64,000 nucleotides of DNA from Ensifer sp. Root278 (GCF_001429285.1 NZ_LMJJ01000012.1:186530-250529); one strand, 5' to 3'; counted from the stretch's first letter, positions 18,779 through 28,292 are shown. A program made the numbers and translations. The notes: generated by a model from the sequence alone, not told the origin.

Positions 18779-19937
18779 GCCGGCACGCATACCGGTGATC
18801 ATCGCCGCGCTCCGGACGCCAATCGGCCGGGTCAACGGCACGCTTCGCGATATCGAACCGTCGCAGCTGGCAGCACCGCTGATCGCCCGTATTCTCGGCG
18901 ACGTCGGGCTTGAAGCGACCGAGATCGACGACGTCATTCTCGGCAATGCCGCAAACAGCGCCGGCAATCTCGCCCGGCTCGCAGCGCTCGAAGCAGGCCT
19001 GCCGGTCTCGACGCCGGGCGTGACCGTCGATCGGCAATGCGGCTCCGGGCTGGAGGCGATCGCGCTCGCGGCGCGGATGATCCAGGCGGGTGCCGGCCGC
19101 TTCTACCTGGCCGGCGGGACCGAGAGCGCCAGCCGCGCGCATATCCGTCTGAGGCCGCCGCTGGAGCGCGGCGGCGAGCTCGCGCCCGTCAAGCGCGCCC
19201 GCATGGCGCCGGACGAGATCGGCGATCCGGACATGGGCGTCGCCGCCGAAAACGTCGCGACCGCCTGTAGGATCTCTCGCGAACGGCAGGATACCTTTGC
19301 GCTTCAAAGCCATCGCCGCGCCGTTGAAGCCGAGCTTGCCGGCCGTTTCGTCCGCGAGATCGTGCCGATCGAGACGGCGGCGGGCTTTGTGTCTCGCGAT
19401 GAGTGCCCGCGTCCGAACGCGTCGATGGAAACACTGCAGCGGCTAAAGCCGGTCTTCGTCGAGGGTGGCACGGTGACCGCCGGCAATGCCTGCCCGATCA
19501 ATGATGGCGCGGCCGTGGTGCTGGTGACCAGCCTTGCCGAGGCCCAGCGACTTCACGTTCCCTTCATGCTCGAATTCGTCGATGCCGCGACGGCCGGCGT
19601 CCATCCCAATCTCCTCGGTCTCGGCCCCGTGCCGGCTATACAGAAGCTGAAAGTGCGGCAACCCGCGCTCGATCCGGCCAAGGTCGATTTCATCGAATTC
19701 AACGAGGCCTTCGCTTCACAGGTGCTTGGCAGTCTCGACCAGCTCGATATTGCGGAGGAAAGGGTCAATCTCGATGGCGGCGCCATCGCGCTCGGCCATC
19801 CCTATGGCGCATCAGGAGCAATCCTTGCGGTCCGGCTTTTCTCGCAAATGTCGACCGCGCCCGCCGACACCGAAGGACTGGCGATGATGGGCGTTGGCGG
19901 CGGCATGGGCATCGTCGCCCTGTTTCGCGCGGTTTGA
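18756..19937 (+). CDS. Thiolase family protein lacking the second active-site cysteine
   Basis: A thiolase-fold protein of about 393 residues. The nucleophile cysteine is present (VDRQCGSGLEA near residue 88). NEAFA and the catalytic histidine in GGAIALGHPYGASGA are also intact. At the C-terminus, the usual C-x-G-G-G-x-G box reads GVGGGMG, placing glycine where the proton-shuttling cysteine should be. It may therefore be a specialised or reduced-activity thiolase. It overlaps the ligase gene; ATG at 18756 was chosen over 18747 because GGATGGAA precedes it. It is shorter than many housekeeping thiolases only by loops. Confidence 0.85.
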   Translation: MLSNSSTEPARIPVIIAALRTPIGRVNGTLRDIEPSQLAAPLIARILGDVGLEATEIDDVILGNAANSAGNLARLAALEAGLPVSTPGVTVDRQCGSGLEAIALAARMIQAGAGRFYLAGGTESASRAHIRLRPPLERGGELAPVKRARMAPDEIGDPDMGVAAENVATACRISRERQDTFALQSHRRAVEAELAGRFVREIVPIETAAGFVSRDECPRPNASMETLQRLKPVFVEGGTVTAGNACPINDGAAVVLVTSLAEAQRLHVPFMLEFVDAATAGVHPNLLGLGPVPAIQKLKVRQPALDPAKVDFIEFNEAFASQVLGSLDQLDIAEERVNLDGGAIALGHPYGASGAILAVRLFSQMSTAPADTEGLAMMGVGGGMGIVALFRAV

Positions 19938-19942
19938 GCGCG

Positions 19943-19992
19943 CGCAATTGCGGACGGAAAACCGCTTCGCACTTTTCCTGCAATTGCTTTGG
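19943..19992. repeat. Short interspersed repeat, family B copy 2
   Basis: GCAATTGCGGACGGAAAACC followed by a CTTTTCCTGCAATTGCTTT half. The GCAATTGC ends are inverted and the GCGGA..AAAACCGC centre is palindromic. It lies between the convergent thiolase and thioesterase genes and closely matches copies at 5496 and 61934. Confidence 0.7.
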
Positions 19993-19993
19993 T

Positions 19994-20395
19994 TCAGACC
20001 GTATAGGCCGCCAGCCATTCCCGTGTCGCGGTCGGCAGCGGCAGTGGGGTGTGGCGTTGCGGATCGACCGCCACCCAGACGACCTCCACTTCCGCCACAA
20101 GTTGGCCGCGCGCCTCGACCTTGACGGCGAAGCTGATCGAGCTGCCGCCGATCTTTGTTACGTTGACAGTGAAGCGGGCCGGTTCGTCGTAGCGCAGGCC
20201 GCGGTGATAGACGCAGGCCGAGCGGCGCACGAGATAGCTCGGCTCGTTCACCACATGCGGGCGGTGGCGCCAGAGACTGGAAAGGGCTGCTTCCGCATGG
20301 GCATAATAGGCGGCATTGTGCATATGGCCGTGCATGTCTATATCCCGAAACGGAATACGGATTTCCGTAACGTTCTCCAGCTCCCTGCCGTCCAT
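19994..20395 (-). CDS. Acyl-CoA thioesterase, hotdog (YbgC/4HBT) type
   Basis: A 133-residue hotdog-fold thioesterase. The family active-site segment FRDIDMHGHMHNAAYYAHAE is near residues 13-32, with the D-x-x-x-H-x-x-N arrangement of 4-hydroxybenzoyl-CoA/YbgC thioesterases. It would hydrolyse an acyl-CoA. ATG at 20395, preceded by GGGGAG, gives a product matching the family length; the open frame continues to 20548, but that upstream part is antisense to the next gene. Its start is only 16 bases from the divergent start at 20412. Confidence 0.85.
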   Translation of the reverse strand: MDGRELENVTEIRIPFRDIDMHGHMHNAAYYAHAEAALSSLWRHRPHVVNEPSYLVRRSACVYHRGLRYDEPARFTVNVTKIGGSSISFAVKVEARGQLVAEVEVVWVAVDPQRHTPLPLPTATREWLAAYTV

Positions 20396-20411
20396 GCGAG
20401 GCTCCCCGACG

Positions 20412-21383
20412 ATGCGCTCCACCCTCGTTAGACAGTTCGGCGACCCCCGGCAAGTGATTGCGGTCGTCGATCGGGAACGCGTCGCACCGGGACCGGGCGA
20501 CGTCGAAGTAGCGCTGTCGCTTGCCGCCATCAACCCGTCCGATCTCATCCCGGTGACCGGCGCCTACAGCGCCCGCACCACCCTGCCCTTCGTTCCGGGC
20601 TTCGAGGGCTTCGGTACGGTGACGCGCGTCGGCGGCGGCGTGACTTCGCTGAAACCCGGCGACCGCGTGGTACCGATCGGCGCCAGCGGCCTCTGGCAGG
20701 AGTATCTGCTGCGACCGGCCGAATGGTGTTTCACACTGCCCGACGACATCCGTGAGACCGATGCGGCCACCTGCTACGTCAATCCGCTGACCGCACTGCA
20801 ACTGGTCGAGGCGCTGCGCGCGCATTTCGGCGCGCTCGACCGGCGCCGCATCGGCGTCACGGCGGCAGGGTCCGCGATCGGCGGGATGCTGATGAAGCTG
20901 CTTGCCGGCGAAGGGGCGAAGGCCATTGGCATCGTTCGCAGACAACGCAGCGCCGAGCGGCTTGCAAGCGAGGTTCCCGGCCACGTCGTTCTTGGCGACG
21001 AGAGCCGCATACCCGAACTCCGGCTCGACGCGATCATCGACGCCGTCGGCGGTCCGTTTGCCGGCGATCTCATTCTTCGCACCCTCGAACCCGGCGGCGC
21101 CTTCATCCAGTACGGGGCGCTGAGCGGCGTGCCGGTATCTCAGGCAGTGATCCAGTCGCGGCCGGATATCCGCTTCTCGTTCCTGTGGCTGCGCACATGG
21201 GTACATTCGGCCGGGCGACCGGCGATTGAAGCGGCTTTTGCGAGAAGTTTCGACGGCTTGCGATCAGGCCTCTTCTCCAGCCGGATCGCGGAGATCTATC
21301 CATTGAGCCAGCTCGGCGCGGCGCTTGCGCATCAGGCAGATGCGGGCCGCGACGGCAAACTGCTGCTCGATCCGCGCTGTTGA
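20412..21383 (+). CDS. MDR-family quinone/enoyl reductase-like oxidoreductase
   Basis: A medium-chain dehydrogenase/reductase of 323 residues, of the zinc-free type annotated as zinc-dependent alcohol dehydrogenase family. SLAAINPSDLIPVTGAY and the GFEGFGTVTRVGGGVTSLKPGDRVV segment form the catalytic domain. The nucleotide-binding domain shows TAAGSAIGGMLMKLLAGEGAKAI instead of the usual AxxGxVG. No catalytic zinc cysteine is seen, so it more likely reduces an enoyl or quinone substrate. ATG at 20412 was chosen because it gives the family N-terminus MRSTLVRQFG. It lies next to an acyl-CoA thioesterase, thiolase and ligase, suggesting acyl-CoA chemistry. Confidence 0.8.
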   Translation: MRSTLVRQFGDPRQVIAVVDRERVAPGPGDVEVALSLAAINPSDLIPVTGAYSARTTLPFVPGFEGFGTVTRVGGGVTSLKPGDRVVPIGASGLWQEYLLRPAEWCFTLPDDIRETDAATCYVNPLTALQLVEALRAHFGALDRRRIGVTAAGSAIGGMLMKLLAGEGAKAIGIVRRQRSAERLASEVPGHVVLGDESRIPELRLDAIIDAVGGPFAGDLILRTLEPGGAFIQYGALSGVPVSQAVIQSRPDIRFSFLWLRTWVHSAGRPAIEAAFARSFDGLRSGLFSSRIAEIYPLSQLGAALAHQADAGRDGKLLLDPRC

Positions 21384-21446
21384 AAATTCCGCCTTTCGAC
21401 TGCCTCGCCATGGACCTTGCAGGGTGACAGCACTAGGTTTCGCGAC

Positions 21447-22376
21447 ATGACCACGTTCCTCTATGAAAATCCGGTCTTTCTGGAACACGAGGTTCCGGAG
21501 GGGCATCCCGAACGGCCGGACCGGCTGAAGGCGCTGAACCTTGCGCTCGAACATCCGAACTTCGCCGATCTCAAGCGGATCGAGGCGAAGAAGGCGAGCG
21601 AAGATCTCGTTCTGCTCGTTCACCCGGAAGAACACCTGCGTAACGTCAAGCGCGCCATCCCGGAGGAAGGCCTCAACCATTTCGAGGCGGATACCTATGC
21701 CAGCCCCTTAAGCCTCGACGCCGCCTTAACGGGCATCGGCGGGGCGACTGCGGCGGTCGACGCGGTCTTTTCCGGCGAGGCCGACAACGCCTTCATCGCG
21801 GCGCGCCCGCCGGGACACCACGCCGAGAAAAACAAGGCGATGGGCTTCTGCCTGTTCAACACGGTGGCGATTGCCGCCCGGTACGCCCAGAAGGCCCATG
21901 GCGCCGAGCGCGTCGCGATCGTCGACTGGGACGTGCACCACGGCAACGGCACGCAGGACATTTTCTGGAACGATCCGTCCGTGCTCTTCTGCTCGACGCA
22001 CCAGATGCCGCTTTATCCCGGCACCGGCGCCAAGGACGAGACGGGCGTCAAGGGCAACATCGTCAACGCGCCGCTGTCGCCGAACATGGGCAGCGAGCAA
22101 TTCCGCGAGGCGTTCCGCAGCCGCGTGCTTGCGGCGCTCACCAATTTCCGGCCGGACTTCATCCTGATTTCCGCCGGCTTCGACGCCCATCACCGCGATC
22201 CGCTGGCGCAGATCAACCTCGTCGCCGAGGATTTCGACTGGGCGACGGGACGCCTGCACGAGATCGCCGACCGCAGCGCCGGCAACCGCATGGTCAGCCT
22301 GCTCGAAGGCGGCTATGACCTTCAGGGCCTGGCCGAATCGGCCGGCCTGCACATCTCAAGACTGATGAGAGGGTAA
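21447..22376 (+). CDS. Histone deacetylase-like amidohydrolase
   Basis: A zinc-dependent deacetylase of the class II HDAC/acetylpolyamine amidohydrolase type, 309 residues. Active-site segments are intact: [19 protein letters not shown] (catalytic histidine pair), [11 protein letters not shown] (zinc Asp and His) and [13 protein letters not shown] (second zinc Asp). Bacterial members deacetylate lysines, polyamines or other acetylated amines; the substrate here cannot be read. xseB follows two bases after the stop, so the two are co-transcribed. The start at 21447 gives the family N-terminus; earlier in-frame codons are not conserved-looking. Confidence 0.92.
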   Translation: MTTFLYENPVFLEHEVPEGHPERPDRLKALNLALEHPNFADLKRIEAKKASEDLVLLVHPEEHLRNVKRAIPEEGLNHFEADTYASPLSLDAALTGIGGATAAVDAVFSGEADNAFIAARPPGHHAEKNKAMGFCLFNTVAIAARYAQKAHGAERVAIVDWDVHHGNGTQDIFWNDPSVLFCSTHQMPLYPGTGAKDETGVKGNIVNAPLSPNMGSEQFREAFRSRVLAALTNFRPDFILISAGFDAHHRDPLAQINLVAEDFDWATGRLHEIADRSAGNRMVSLLEGGYDLQGLAESAGLHISRLMRG

Positions 22377-22378
22377 CC

Positions 22379-22630
22379 ATGAACAACACCACGCAACCGG
22401 ACGTTTCCGCGCTCTCCTTCGAGCAGGCCGTAGAGGAACTGGAGCGGATCGTCTCGGCGCTGGAGCGCGGCGACGTCGCCCTCGACAAGTCGATCGAGAT
22501 TTACGAGCGTGGCGAAGCGCTGAAGAAGCATTGCGAGGCGCTGCTGAAGGCTGCCGAAGACCGCATCGAAAAGATCCGCCTCGACCGGGCCGGCAAGCCG
22601 CAGGGCGTGGAGCCGCTCGACGCCGATTGA
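22379..22630 (+). CDS. xseB: Exodeoxyribonuclease VII small subunit
   Basis: An 83-residue small subunit of exonuclease VII, which degrades single-stranded DNA. The family core [20 protein letters not shown], then [20 protein letters not shown], is clear and predicted helical. It begins two bases after the deacetylase stop. The large subunit xseA is not in the window, as usual for rhizobia. Confidence 0.95.
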   Translation: MNNTTQPDVSALSFEQAVEELERIVSALERGDVALDKSIEIYERGEALKKHCEALLKAAEDRIEKIRLDRAGKPQGVEPLDAD

Positions 22631-22631
22631 G

Positions 22632-22704
22632 AAGCGGATTGATTGCTCCGCGGAAACGCTTCGTATCGGATTGGTCCCTAGCCGCCTCAGCGCGCAGGCG
22701 CTAG
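22632..22704. other. Hairpins between xseB and the pirin gene
   Basis: Two stems follow xseB. GAAGCG at 22631 pairs with CGCTTC near 22657. A stronger one, CTAGCCGCCT (22678) against AGGCGCTAG (ending 22704), has one bulged base. A diverged copy of the family B repeat is possible in the first half. The hairpins may end the deacetylase-xseB transcript, but there is no clear U-run. Confidence 0.4.
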
Positions 22705-22740
22705 TTATTGATATGACAGCAAGAAACGGGAGCACGCGCC

Positions 22741-23664
22741 ATGTCTTTCTTTCCAGGCCCCGATCCGCTCGCCGGCGACAAACCCGCCTGTGACGCCATC
22801 GAACATCTGATCGTTCCGCGCACCAGCGATATCGGCGGGCTGCAGGTTCGCCGCGCCCTGCCGTCGGCGAAGCGGCGCCTGGTCGGTCCCTTCATCTTCT
22901 TCGACCGCATGGGCCCGGCGCTGCTGCGCGCCGGCGAGGCGATCGACGTGCGCCCGCATCCGCATATCGGGCTTTCGACCGTCACCTATCTCTTCGACGG
23001 CGAAATCAAGCATCGCGACAGCCTCGGCACCGAGATGGTGATCCGCCCCGGCGACGTGAACCTGATGACCGCCGGCCGCGGCATCGTGCATTCCGAGCGC
23101 TCGCCCGAAAACCAGCGCGGCCACGCCCGCTCGATCTCCGGCTTGCAAACTTGGCTGGCACTACCCGACCACAAGGAAGAAATCGACCCGATTTTCAGCC
23201 ACACCGAGGAGCGCATGCTGCCGCATATGAGCGATGACGGCATCAAGGCGCGGGTGGTCCTCGGCAATTTCGAAGGCGCGAAGTCGCCCGTCTCGGTCTT
23301 CACCGACACCATCTATGTCGACCTCAACATCGCTCCGGGCAAAAGCGCCCCCTTTGCCGCACAGTGGGAAGAACGCGCGCTCTATATTCTCTCCGGAGAG
23401 GCGATCATCGCCGGCGACCACTTTGCCGACAACCAACTGCTCGTCTTCCGTCCGGGCGACGAGATCACGGTGACCGCCGGGCCTGAGGGCTGTCACGTCA
23501 TGCTCTTCGGCGGTGCAGCACTTGGCTCCGCCCGCCACATCTGGTGGAACTTCGTCTCCTCCTCCAAGGAGCGCATCGAGAAGGCCAAGGAAGAGTGGCG
23601 CACCGGCCGCTTCGACATCGTGCCCGGCGACGAGGAAGAATTTGTTCCGCTGCCCGAAAGCTGA
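22741..23664 (+). CDS. Pirin family protein
   Basis: A 307-residue bicupin of the pirin family. The N-terminal metal site is intact: RPHPHIGLSTVTYLFDGEI carries the H-x-H pair, and GRGIVHSERSP gives the third histidine and the glutamate. Bacterial pirins have been reported as quercetinases, redox regulators or partners of metabolic enzymes; the role here is unknown. It stands alone between xseB and a repeat preceding dxs. Confidence 0.92.
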   Translation: MSFFPGPDPLAGDKPACDAIEHLIVPRTSDIGGLQVRRALPSAKRRLVGPFIFFDRMGPALLRAGEAIDVRPHPHIGLSTVTYLFDGEIKHRDSLGTEMVIRPGDVNLMTAGRGIVHSERSPENQRGHARSISGLQTWLALPDHKEEIDPIFSHTEERMLPHMSDDGIKARVVLGNFEGAKSPVSVFTDTIYVDLNIAPGKSAPFAAQWEERALYILSGEAIIAGDHFADNQLLVFRPGDEITVTAGPEGCHVMLFGGAALGSARHIWWNFVSSSKERIEKAKEEWRTGRFDIVPGDEEEFVPLPES

Positions 23665-23689
23665 TCTCGACCGCAAGTAGAACGGCATG

Positions 23690-23759
23690 AGCGCATAAAA
23701 CCGCGCAACATTGCCTCATGGCGCTTGAATCGATTTCGATTCACAGAATCATGCGCTAG
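23690..23759. repeat. Palindromic intergenic repeat, third type
   Basis: AGCGCAT at 23690 pairs with ATGCGCT at 23751, and an inner GAATCG/CGATTC hairpin sits near 23728-23742. The layout and the CGATTTCGATTC centre resemble the distal hairpin of the family A repeats, but the outer arms differ. It lies between the pirin gene and dxs. Confidence 0.6.
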
Positions 23760-23884
23760 TCTCTTGGTTGACGACGCAGGAACGCCTAATTTTGCATTCA
23801 GCAACGATTGCGTCTAAAGAGCCGCTTCGACGGTACCACCAACTATCGCGCGCCTGACCCCACGGCGCGCATGAGGCATGCAGC

Positions 23885-25822
23885 GTGACACAACTGCCAA
23901 CCAATCCGATGCCGGCTACTCCCTTGCTCGACAAGGTGACTTTCCCCGACGATCTGAAGAAGATCGACGACAAGGATCTGCCGCAGCTTGCCGGTGAGGT
24001 CCGAGCGGAAATGATCGACGCGGTGTCGCGCACCGGCGGCCATCTCGGCGCCGGCCTCGGCGTTGTCGAACTGACGATTGCCATCCACAAGGTCTTCAAC
24101 ACGCCGGATGACCGGCTGATCTTCGACGTCGGCCACCAGTGCTATCCGCACAAGATCCTGACCGGCCGTCGCGACCGCATCCGGACGCTGCGCCAGGAAG
24201 GCGGCCTTTCCGGCTTCACCCGCCGTGCCGAGAGCGAGTACGACCCCTTCGGCGCCGCCCACTCCTCGACCTCGATTTCTGCCGGCCTCGGCATGGCGGT
24301 CGCCGCCGATCTCGACGGCAAGAACCGCAACGTCATCGCCGTCATCGGCGACGGCGCGCTTTCGGCCGGCATGGCCTATGAGGCGCTCAACAATGCCGGC
24401 GCGCTCGATGCCCGACTGATCGTCATCCTCAACGACAACGACATGTCGATTGCGCCGCCGACCGGCGCGATGAGCGCCTATCTGGCACGCCTTGCCTCGG
24501 GCCGCACCTATATGGGCATCCGCGAGGTTGGTAAGAAGCTGACCGCCTATCTCGGCAAGACCGTCGACCGGGCGATCACCCGCGCTGTCGAGCATGCCCG
24601 CGGCTACGTCACCGGCGGCACGCTCTTCGAAGAGATGGGCTTCTACCATATCGGCCCGATCGATGGGCACTCCTTCGACCATCTCCTGCCGGTGCTGCGC
24701 AATGTGCGCGACAATGCCAAGGGTCCGGTGCTGATCCATGTGGTGACGCAGAAGGGCAAGGGCTATCCGCCGGCGGAAGCCGCGGCCGACAAGTATCACG
24801 GGGTCAACAAGTTCGACGTCATCACCGGCGCCCAGGCGAAGGCCAAGCCGAATGCCCCGGCCTATACCTCGGTCTTTGCCGATGCGCTGACGCAGGAAGC
24901 CGGTTTCGACGACAAGATCGTCGCCGTCACCGCCGCAATGCCGTCCGGCACCGGTCTCGACAAATTCGCCAAGGTCCATCCGTCGCGCTGCTTCGACGTC
25001 GGCATTGCCGAGCAGCACGCCGTAACCTTTGCCGCCGGTCTTGCTTCCGAAGGCTACAAGCCCTTTGCAGCGCTTTACTCCACCTTCCTCCAGCGTGGCT
25101 ACGACCAGGTGGTGCACGACGTGGCGATCCAGGGGCTGCCCGTGCGCTTCCCGATCGACCGCGCCGGCTTCGTCGGCGCCGACGGTCCGACCCATGCAGG
25201 CTCCTTCGACACGACCTATCTCGCCACACTCCCCGGCTTCGTCGTGATGGCCGCCGCCGACGAGGCGGAATTGAAACACATGGTGCGCACTGCCGCCGCC
25301 TATGATGCCGGGCCGATTTCGTTCCGCTACCCGCGCGGCGAGGGCGTCGGCGTCGAAATGCCGGAGCGCGGCCAGATCCTCGAGATCGGCAAGGGCCGCG
25401 TCGTCAAGCAGGGATCGAAGGTGGCGCTGCTCTCCTTCGGCACGCGCCTTGCCGACTGTCTGCTGGCCGCAGAAGACCTCGATGCCGCCGGCCTTTCGAC
25501 GACCGTTGCCGACGCCCGCTTCGCCAAGCCGCTTGACCATGACCTCATCCGCCAGTTGGCCCGTAACCATGAGGTGCTGATCACCATCGAGGAAGGCGCC
25601 GTCGGCGGCTTCGCCAGCCATGTGCTGCAGTTTCTCGCTGAAGACGGCCTGCTCGACGGCGGCCTCAAGGTCCGCCCGATGGTCATGCCCGACATCTGGA
25701 TGGAGCAGGCCAAGCCCGAAGCGATGTATGCCGCCGCCGGTCTCGACCGTGCCGGCATCGTCTCTACTGTTTTCAAGGCGCTCGGCCAGAAGCAGGATAT
25801 CGGCATCGGCGCTGCCGGCTGA
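23885..25822 (+). CDS. dxs: 1-deoxy-D-xylulose-5-phosphate synthase
   Basis: The thiamine-diphosphate enzyme that condenses pyruvate with glyceraldehyde 3-phosphate, the first step of the MEP isoprenoid pathway, also feeding thiamine and pyridoxal synthesis. The 645 residues are full length. The ThDP motif runs [18 protein letters not shown] to NDNDMSI near residues 155-190. [16 protein letters not shown] near 82 and [15 protein letters not shown] near 370 are family hallmarks. The start is GTG at 23885. A strong terminator follows. It stands alone rather than in an operon with ispA. Confidence 0.97.
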   Translation: MTQLPTNPMPATPLLDKVTFPDDLKKIDDKDLPQLAGEVRAEMIDAVSRTGGHLGAGLGVVELTIAIHKVFNTPDDRLIFDVGHQCYPHKILTGRRDRIRTLRQEGGLSGFTRRAESEYDPFGAAHSSTSISAGLGMAVAADLDGKNRNVIAVIGDGALSAGMAYEALNNAGALDARLIVILNDNDMSIAPPTGAMSAYLARLASGRTYMGIREVGKKLTAYLGKTVDRAITRAVEHARGYVTGGTLFEEMGFYHIGPIDGHSFDHLLPVLRNVRDNAKGPVLIHVVTQKGKGYPPAEAAADKYHGVNKFDVITGAQAKAKPNAPAYTSVFADALTQEAGFDDKIVAVTAAMPSGTGLDKFAKVHPSRCFDVGIAEQHAVTFAAGLASEGYKPFAALYSTFLQRGYDQVVHDVAIQGLPVRFPIDRAGFVGADGPTHAGSFDTTYLATLPGFVVMAAADEAELKHMVRTAAAYDAGPISFRYPRGEGVGVEMPERGQILEIGKGRVVKQGSKVALLSFGTRLADCLLAAEDLDAAGLSTTVADARFAKPLDHDLIRQLARNHEVLITIEEGAVGGFASHVLQFLAEDGLLDGGLKVRPMVMPDIWMEQAKPEAMYAAAGLDRAGIVSTVFKALGQKQDIGIGAAG

Positions 25823-25841
25823 CACGAACGGCGCCCCGTTT

Positions 25842-25881
25842 AAAAGCAAAACCCCGGCTCTGGTCGGGGTTTTGCTTTTTG
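25842..25881 (+). terminator. Intrinsic terminator after dxs
   Basis: A stem of AAGCAAAACCCCG with CGGGGTTTTGCTT (about 25844-25878) around a short GCTCTGGT loop, ending in a T-run. It is nearly symmetric, so it could act in both directions. Confidence 0.9.
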
Positions 25882-26105
25882 TGGATACCGTCGGAGTTCC
25901 CGTCTGCGCCATCGCTGTGTTCCCACGAGACAAAGATCTGCGGGGTTGAACCACTCGGCGGAGGCAACTGGTGTAGCGTGGCGCAGGCGGCGGACGGTAA
26001 GTATTCCCCGATTTCTTGGGTTTCCTAGCTGTTAAGCCCAAAGCGGGTCATCGCTCCGAGCGCGAGGGGCTTGCCATTGGGGCGGCAAGTCGCCATGAGA
26101 AGCAC

Positions 26106-26876
26106 ATGTCAGAAGAACGCCAGAATGAAGAACACAGAAACAGGGTGCGCCTGGATCAGTTGCTGCTCAACACGGGTCTGGTTGCCAGCCGCGCCCGCGC
26201 CCGAGACGCGATCCAGCGCGGCACCGTCAAGGTCGATGGCCGCACGGTCACCAAGCCGTCATTGATGTTCGCCGAAAGCGTGACGATCACCATTGATGAC
26301 CCGGCGCAGGACTATGTCTCCCGCGCGGCGCTGAAACTTGTCGCGGCACTCGATCATTTCGCCCTCGATCCCTCGGGCGAAAGCTGTCTCGATATCGGTG
26401 CCTCGACCGGCGGCTTCACCGAAGTGCTGTTGAAGCGCGGGGCAGAGCACGTGGTTGCCATCGACGTCGGTCACGGCCAGATCCATCCGCGCATCGAAGG
26501 TGACCCGCGCGTCACCAGCATCGAGGGCCTCAATGCCCGCGCGATGACTGAGGACGACGTCGACAACCGAGAAGTCACCTTCGTCGTCTCGGACGTCTCG
26601 TTCATCTCGCTGAAGCTCGCCCTCCCCCCGGCGCTCGAGATGGCGCTTCCCGGCGCGCACTGCATCCTGCTGGTCAAGCCGCAGTTCGAGGCCGGCCGCG
26701 ATGCAATCAGCAAGGCGGGGCTGCTCAAGGACCCCGACAGCGCGCCGGCCGTTGCTGCCGAACTGGAACATTGGCTTGTGGAGGACATGGGCTGGCAGAG
26801 CCTCGGCCTTATCCCCTCGCCGATTGCCGGCGGCGACGGCAATGTCGAATTCCTGCTGGCGGGCAGGAAGCCATGA
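26106..26876 (+). CDS. tlyA: TlyA-type rRNA 2'-O-methyltransferase
   Basis: A 256-residue S4-domain/FtsJ-type methyltransferase. The N-terminal S4 RNA-binding domain is RVRLDQLLLNTGLVASRARA to about residue 70. The SAM-binding site is CLDIGASTGGFTEVLLKRGA near 95-115. In actinobacteria TlyA methylates 16S and 23S rRNA; related proteins are also annotated as hemolysins, probably wrongly. The frame is open to 26016, but ATG at 26106 gives MSEERQNEE directly before the S4 domain. The stop overlaps the next start as ATGA. Confidence 0.9.
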   Translation: MSEERQNEEHRNRVRLDQLLLNTGLVASRARARDAIQRGTVKVDGRTVTKPSLMFAESVTITIDDPAQDYVSRAALKLVAALDHFALDPSGESCLDIGASTGGFTEVLLKRGAEHVVAIDVGHGQIHPRIEGDPRVTSIEGLNARAMTEDDVDNREVTFVVSDVSFISLKLALPPALEMALPGAHCILLVKPQFEAGRDAISKAGLLKDPDSAPAVAAELEHWLVEDMGWQSLGLIPSPIAGGDGNVEFLLAGRKP

Positions 26877-28123
26877 GCACCGAGACCGTCACCATCAACC
26901 GGCTCGGCGCCCAGGGCGACGGTATTGCAGAAGGCCCTGACGGGCCGATCTATGCGCCCTTCACGCTGCCCGGCGAAAGTGTGGCGCTCGCGGTCAACAA
27001 GTCGCACGGCACGCTGATCTCGCTGAGGGAACCGTCACCCGAGCGCATCGAGCCGCACTGTCGGCATTTCGGGCCCGATGGTGTCAACGGCACCTGCGGC
27101 GGCTGCACGCTGCAGCATGCGTCGGACACGCTCTATCACGGCTTCAAGCGCGATCTGGTGATCGCCGCCCTGAAGTCGAAAGGGCTCACACCCGAGGTGG
27201 CGCCGCTCATCACCGCCGAGCCCGGCCAGCGCCGCCGCGCGGTCTTCACCGCCCGCAAGACCGAGAAGGATCTGCTTCTCGGCTTCAACCAGGCGGAAAG
27301 CCACCATATCGTCGCGATCTCGGAATGTCCGATCGCGAGCCCGGGTATCGTCTCGAAGCTCGCCACCATTGCCAAAGTCGGCGCGGCCATGGCCGTCAAT
27401 GCCGAGCCGTTCCGCATCACCGTGCTCGAAACGCTCTCCGGCCTCGACCTCTCGGTCGATGGCATCAAGAAGCTCGACGACCGCGAGCGCCGCCGCACGG
27501 TCGAAGCCGTGCTCGGCGAGCGCGGCATCGCCCGCGTCAGCCTCAATGGCGAGATCATTGTCGAGCCGGTGAGACCGGTGATCGATTTCGGCGGTGTTTC
27601 CGTTTCGCCACCGCCCGGCAGCTTCACCCAGGCGACGGCGCAGGCCGAAGAGACAATGGCGAAGCTGGTGCTCGACCATCTCGGCAAGTCCAAGCGCGTC
27701 GCCGATCTCTTTGCCGGCTGCGGCACCTTCGCTCTGCGCATCGCTCGCAAGGCGCGCGTCCATGCGGTCGAGGGCGAGGACAAGGCGCTGAAGGCGCTCG
27801 ATTTCGCCGCGCGCAACACGCAAGGGCTGAAGCCCGTGACGATCGAAAAGCGCGACCTCTTCCGCCGCCCGGTCATGGCGCAGGAGTTGAAGGTCTTTGA
27901 CGCGATCGTCTTCGACCCGCCGCGCGCCGGCGCAGAGACGCAATGTCACGAGATCGCCCGCTCCGGCGTCAAGAAGATCGTGGCCGTTTCCTGCAATCCG
28001 GTCACGCTTGCGCGCGACCTCTCGATCCTGACAATTGCCGGCTACCGCATCACCTCGGTGACGCCGATCGACCAGTTCCTCTGGTCGTCTCATGTCGAGG
28101 CGGTGGCAACACTGGAGAAATAA
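26873..28123 (+). CDS. TrmA/RlmD-type RNA (uracil-C5)-methyltransferase
   Basis: A 416-residue class I SAM-dependent RNA m5U methyltransferase. The N-terminal TRAM-like segment (TVTINRLGAQGDGIAEGPDG) is followed by Fe-S cluster cysteines in CRHFGPDGVNGTCGGC, with a further cysteine in ISECPIASP. The SAM site is VADLFAGCGTFALRIA, and the nucleophile is the cysteine of VAVSCNPVTLARDL. RlmD methylates 23S rRNA U1939 in E. coli; the exact target here is not certain. It overlaps tlyA by four bases, so the two are translationally coupled and both modify rRNA. A terminator follows. Confidence 0.9.
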   Translation: MSTETVTINRLGAQGDGIAEGPDGPIYAPFTLPGESVALAVNKSHGTLISLREPSPERIEPHCRHFGPDGVNGTCGGCTLQHASDTLYHGFKRDLVIAALKSKGLTPEVAPLITAEPGQRRRAVFTARKTEKDLLLGFNQAESHHIVAISECPIASPGIVSKLATIAKVGAAMAVNAEPFRITVLETLSGLDLSVDGIKKLDDRERRRTVEAVLGERGIARVSLNGEIIVEPVRPVIDFGGVSVSPPPGSFTQATAQAEETMAKLVLDHLGKSKRVADLFAGCGTFALRIARKARVHAVEGEDKALKALDFAARNTQGLKPVTIEKRDLFRRPVMAQELKVFDAIVFDPPRAGAETQCHEIARSGVKKIVAVSCNPVTLARDLSILTIAGYRITSVTPIDQFLWSSHVEAVATLEK

Positions 28124-28165
28124 GACAAGGCCGAGAAGTCGGCGGACGGCGTCAAGAACACCCCA

Positions 28166-28199
28166 ATGACAAGGGCCCGGTTTCCCGGGCCTTTGTCAT
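28166..28199. terminator. Bidirectional terminator
   Basis: ATGACAAGGGCCCGG pairs with CCCGGGCCTTTGTCAT around a TTT loop. It lies between two convergent genes, the methyltransferase on the plus strand and the chemoreceptor on the minus strand, and can serve both. Confidence 0.8.
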
Positions 28200-28292
28200 G
28201 TCAGGCTTGAAGCACTTGCGACACCGATTCACGACAGTGGTCTTATCGCTTTGTTATTGCAGCGTTCTGTCGATGGCCACGCTGAGCTCCGC

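Noticed and set aside
23843-26041. Long minus-strand reading frame of 732 codons
   Set aside because: It runs antisense to dxs and across its terminator. The protein has no recognisable domain.
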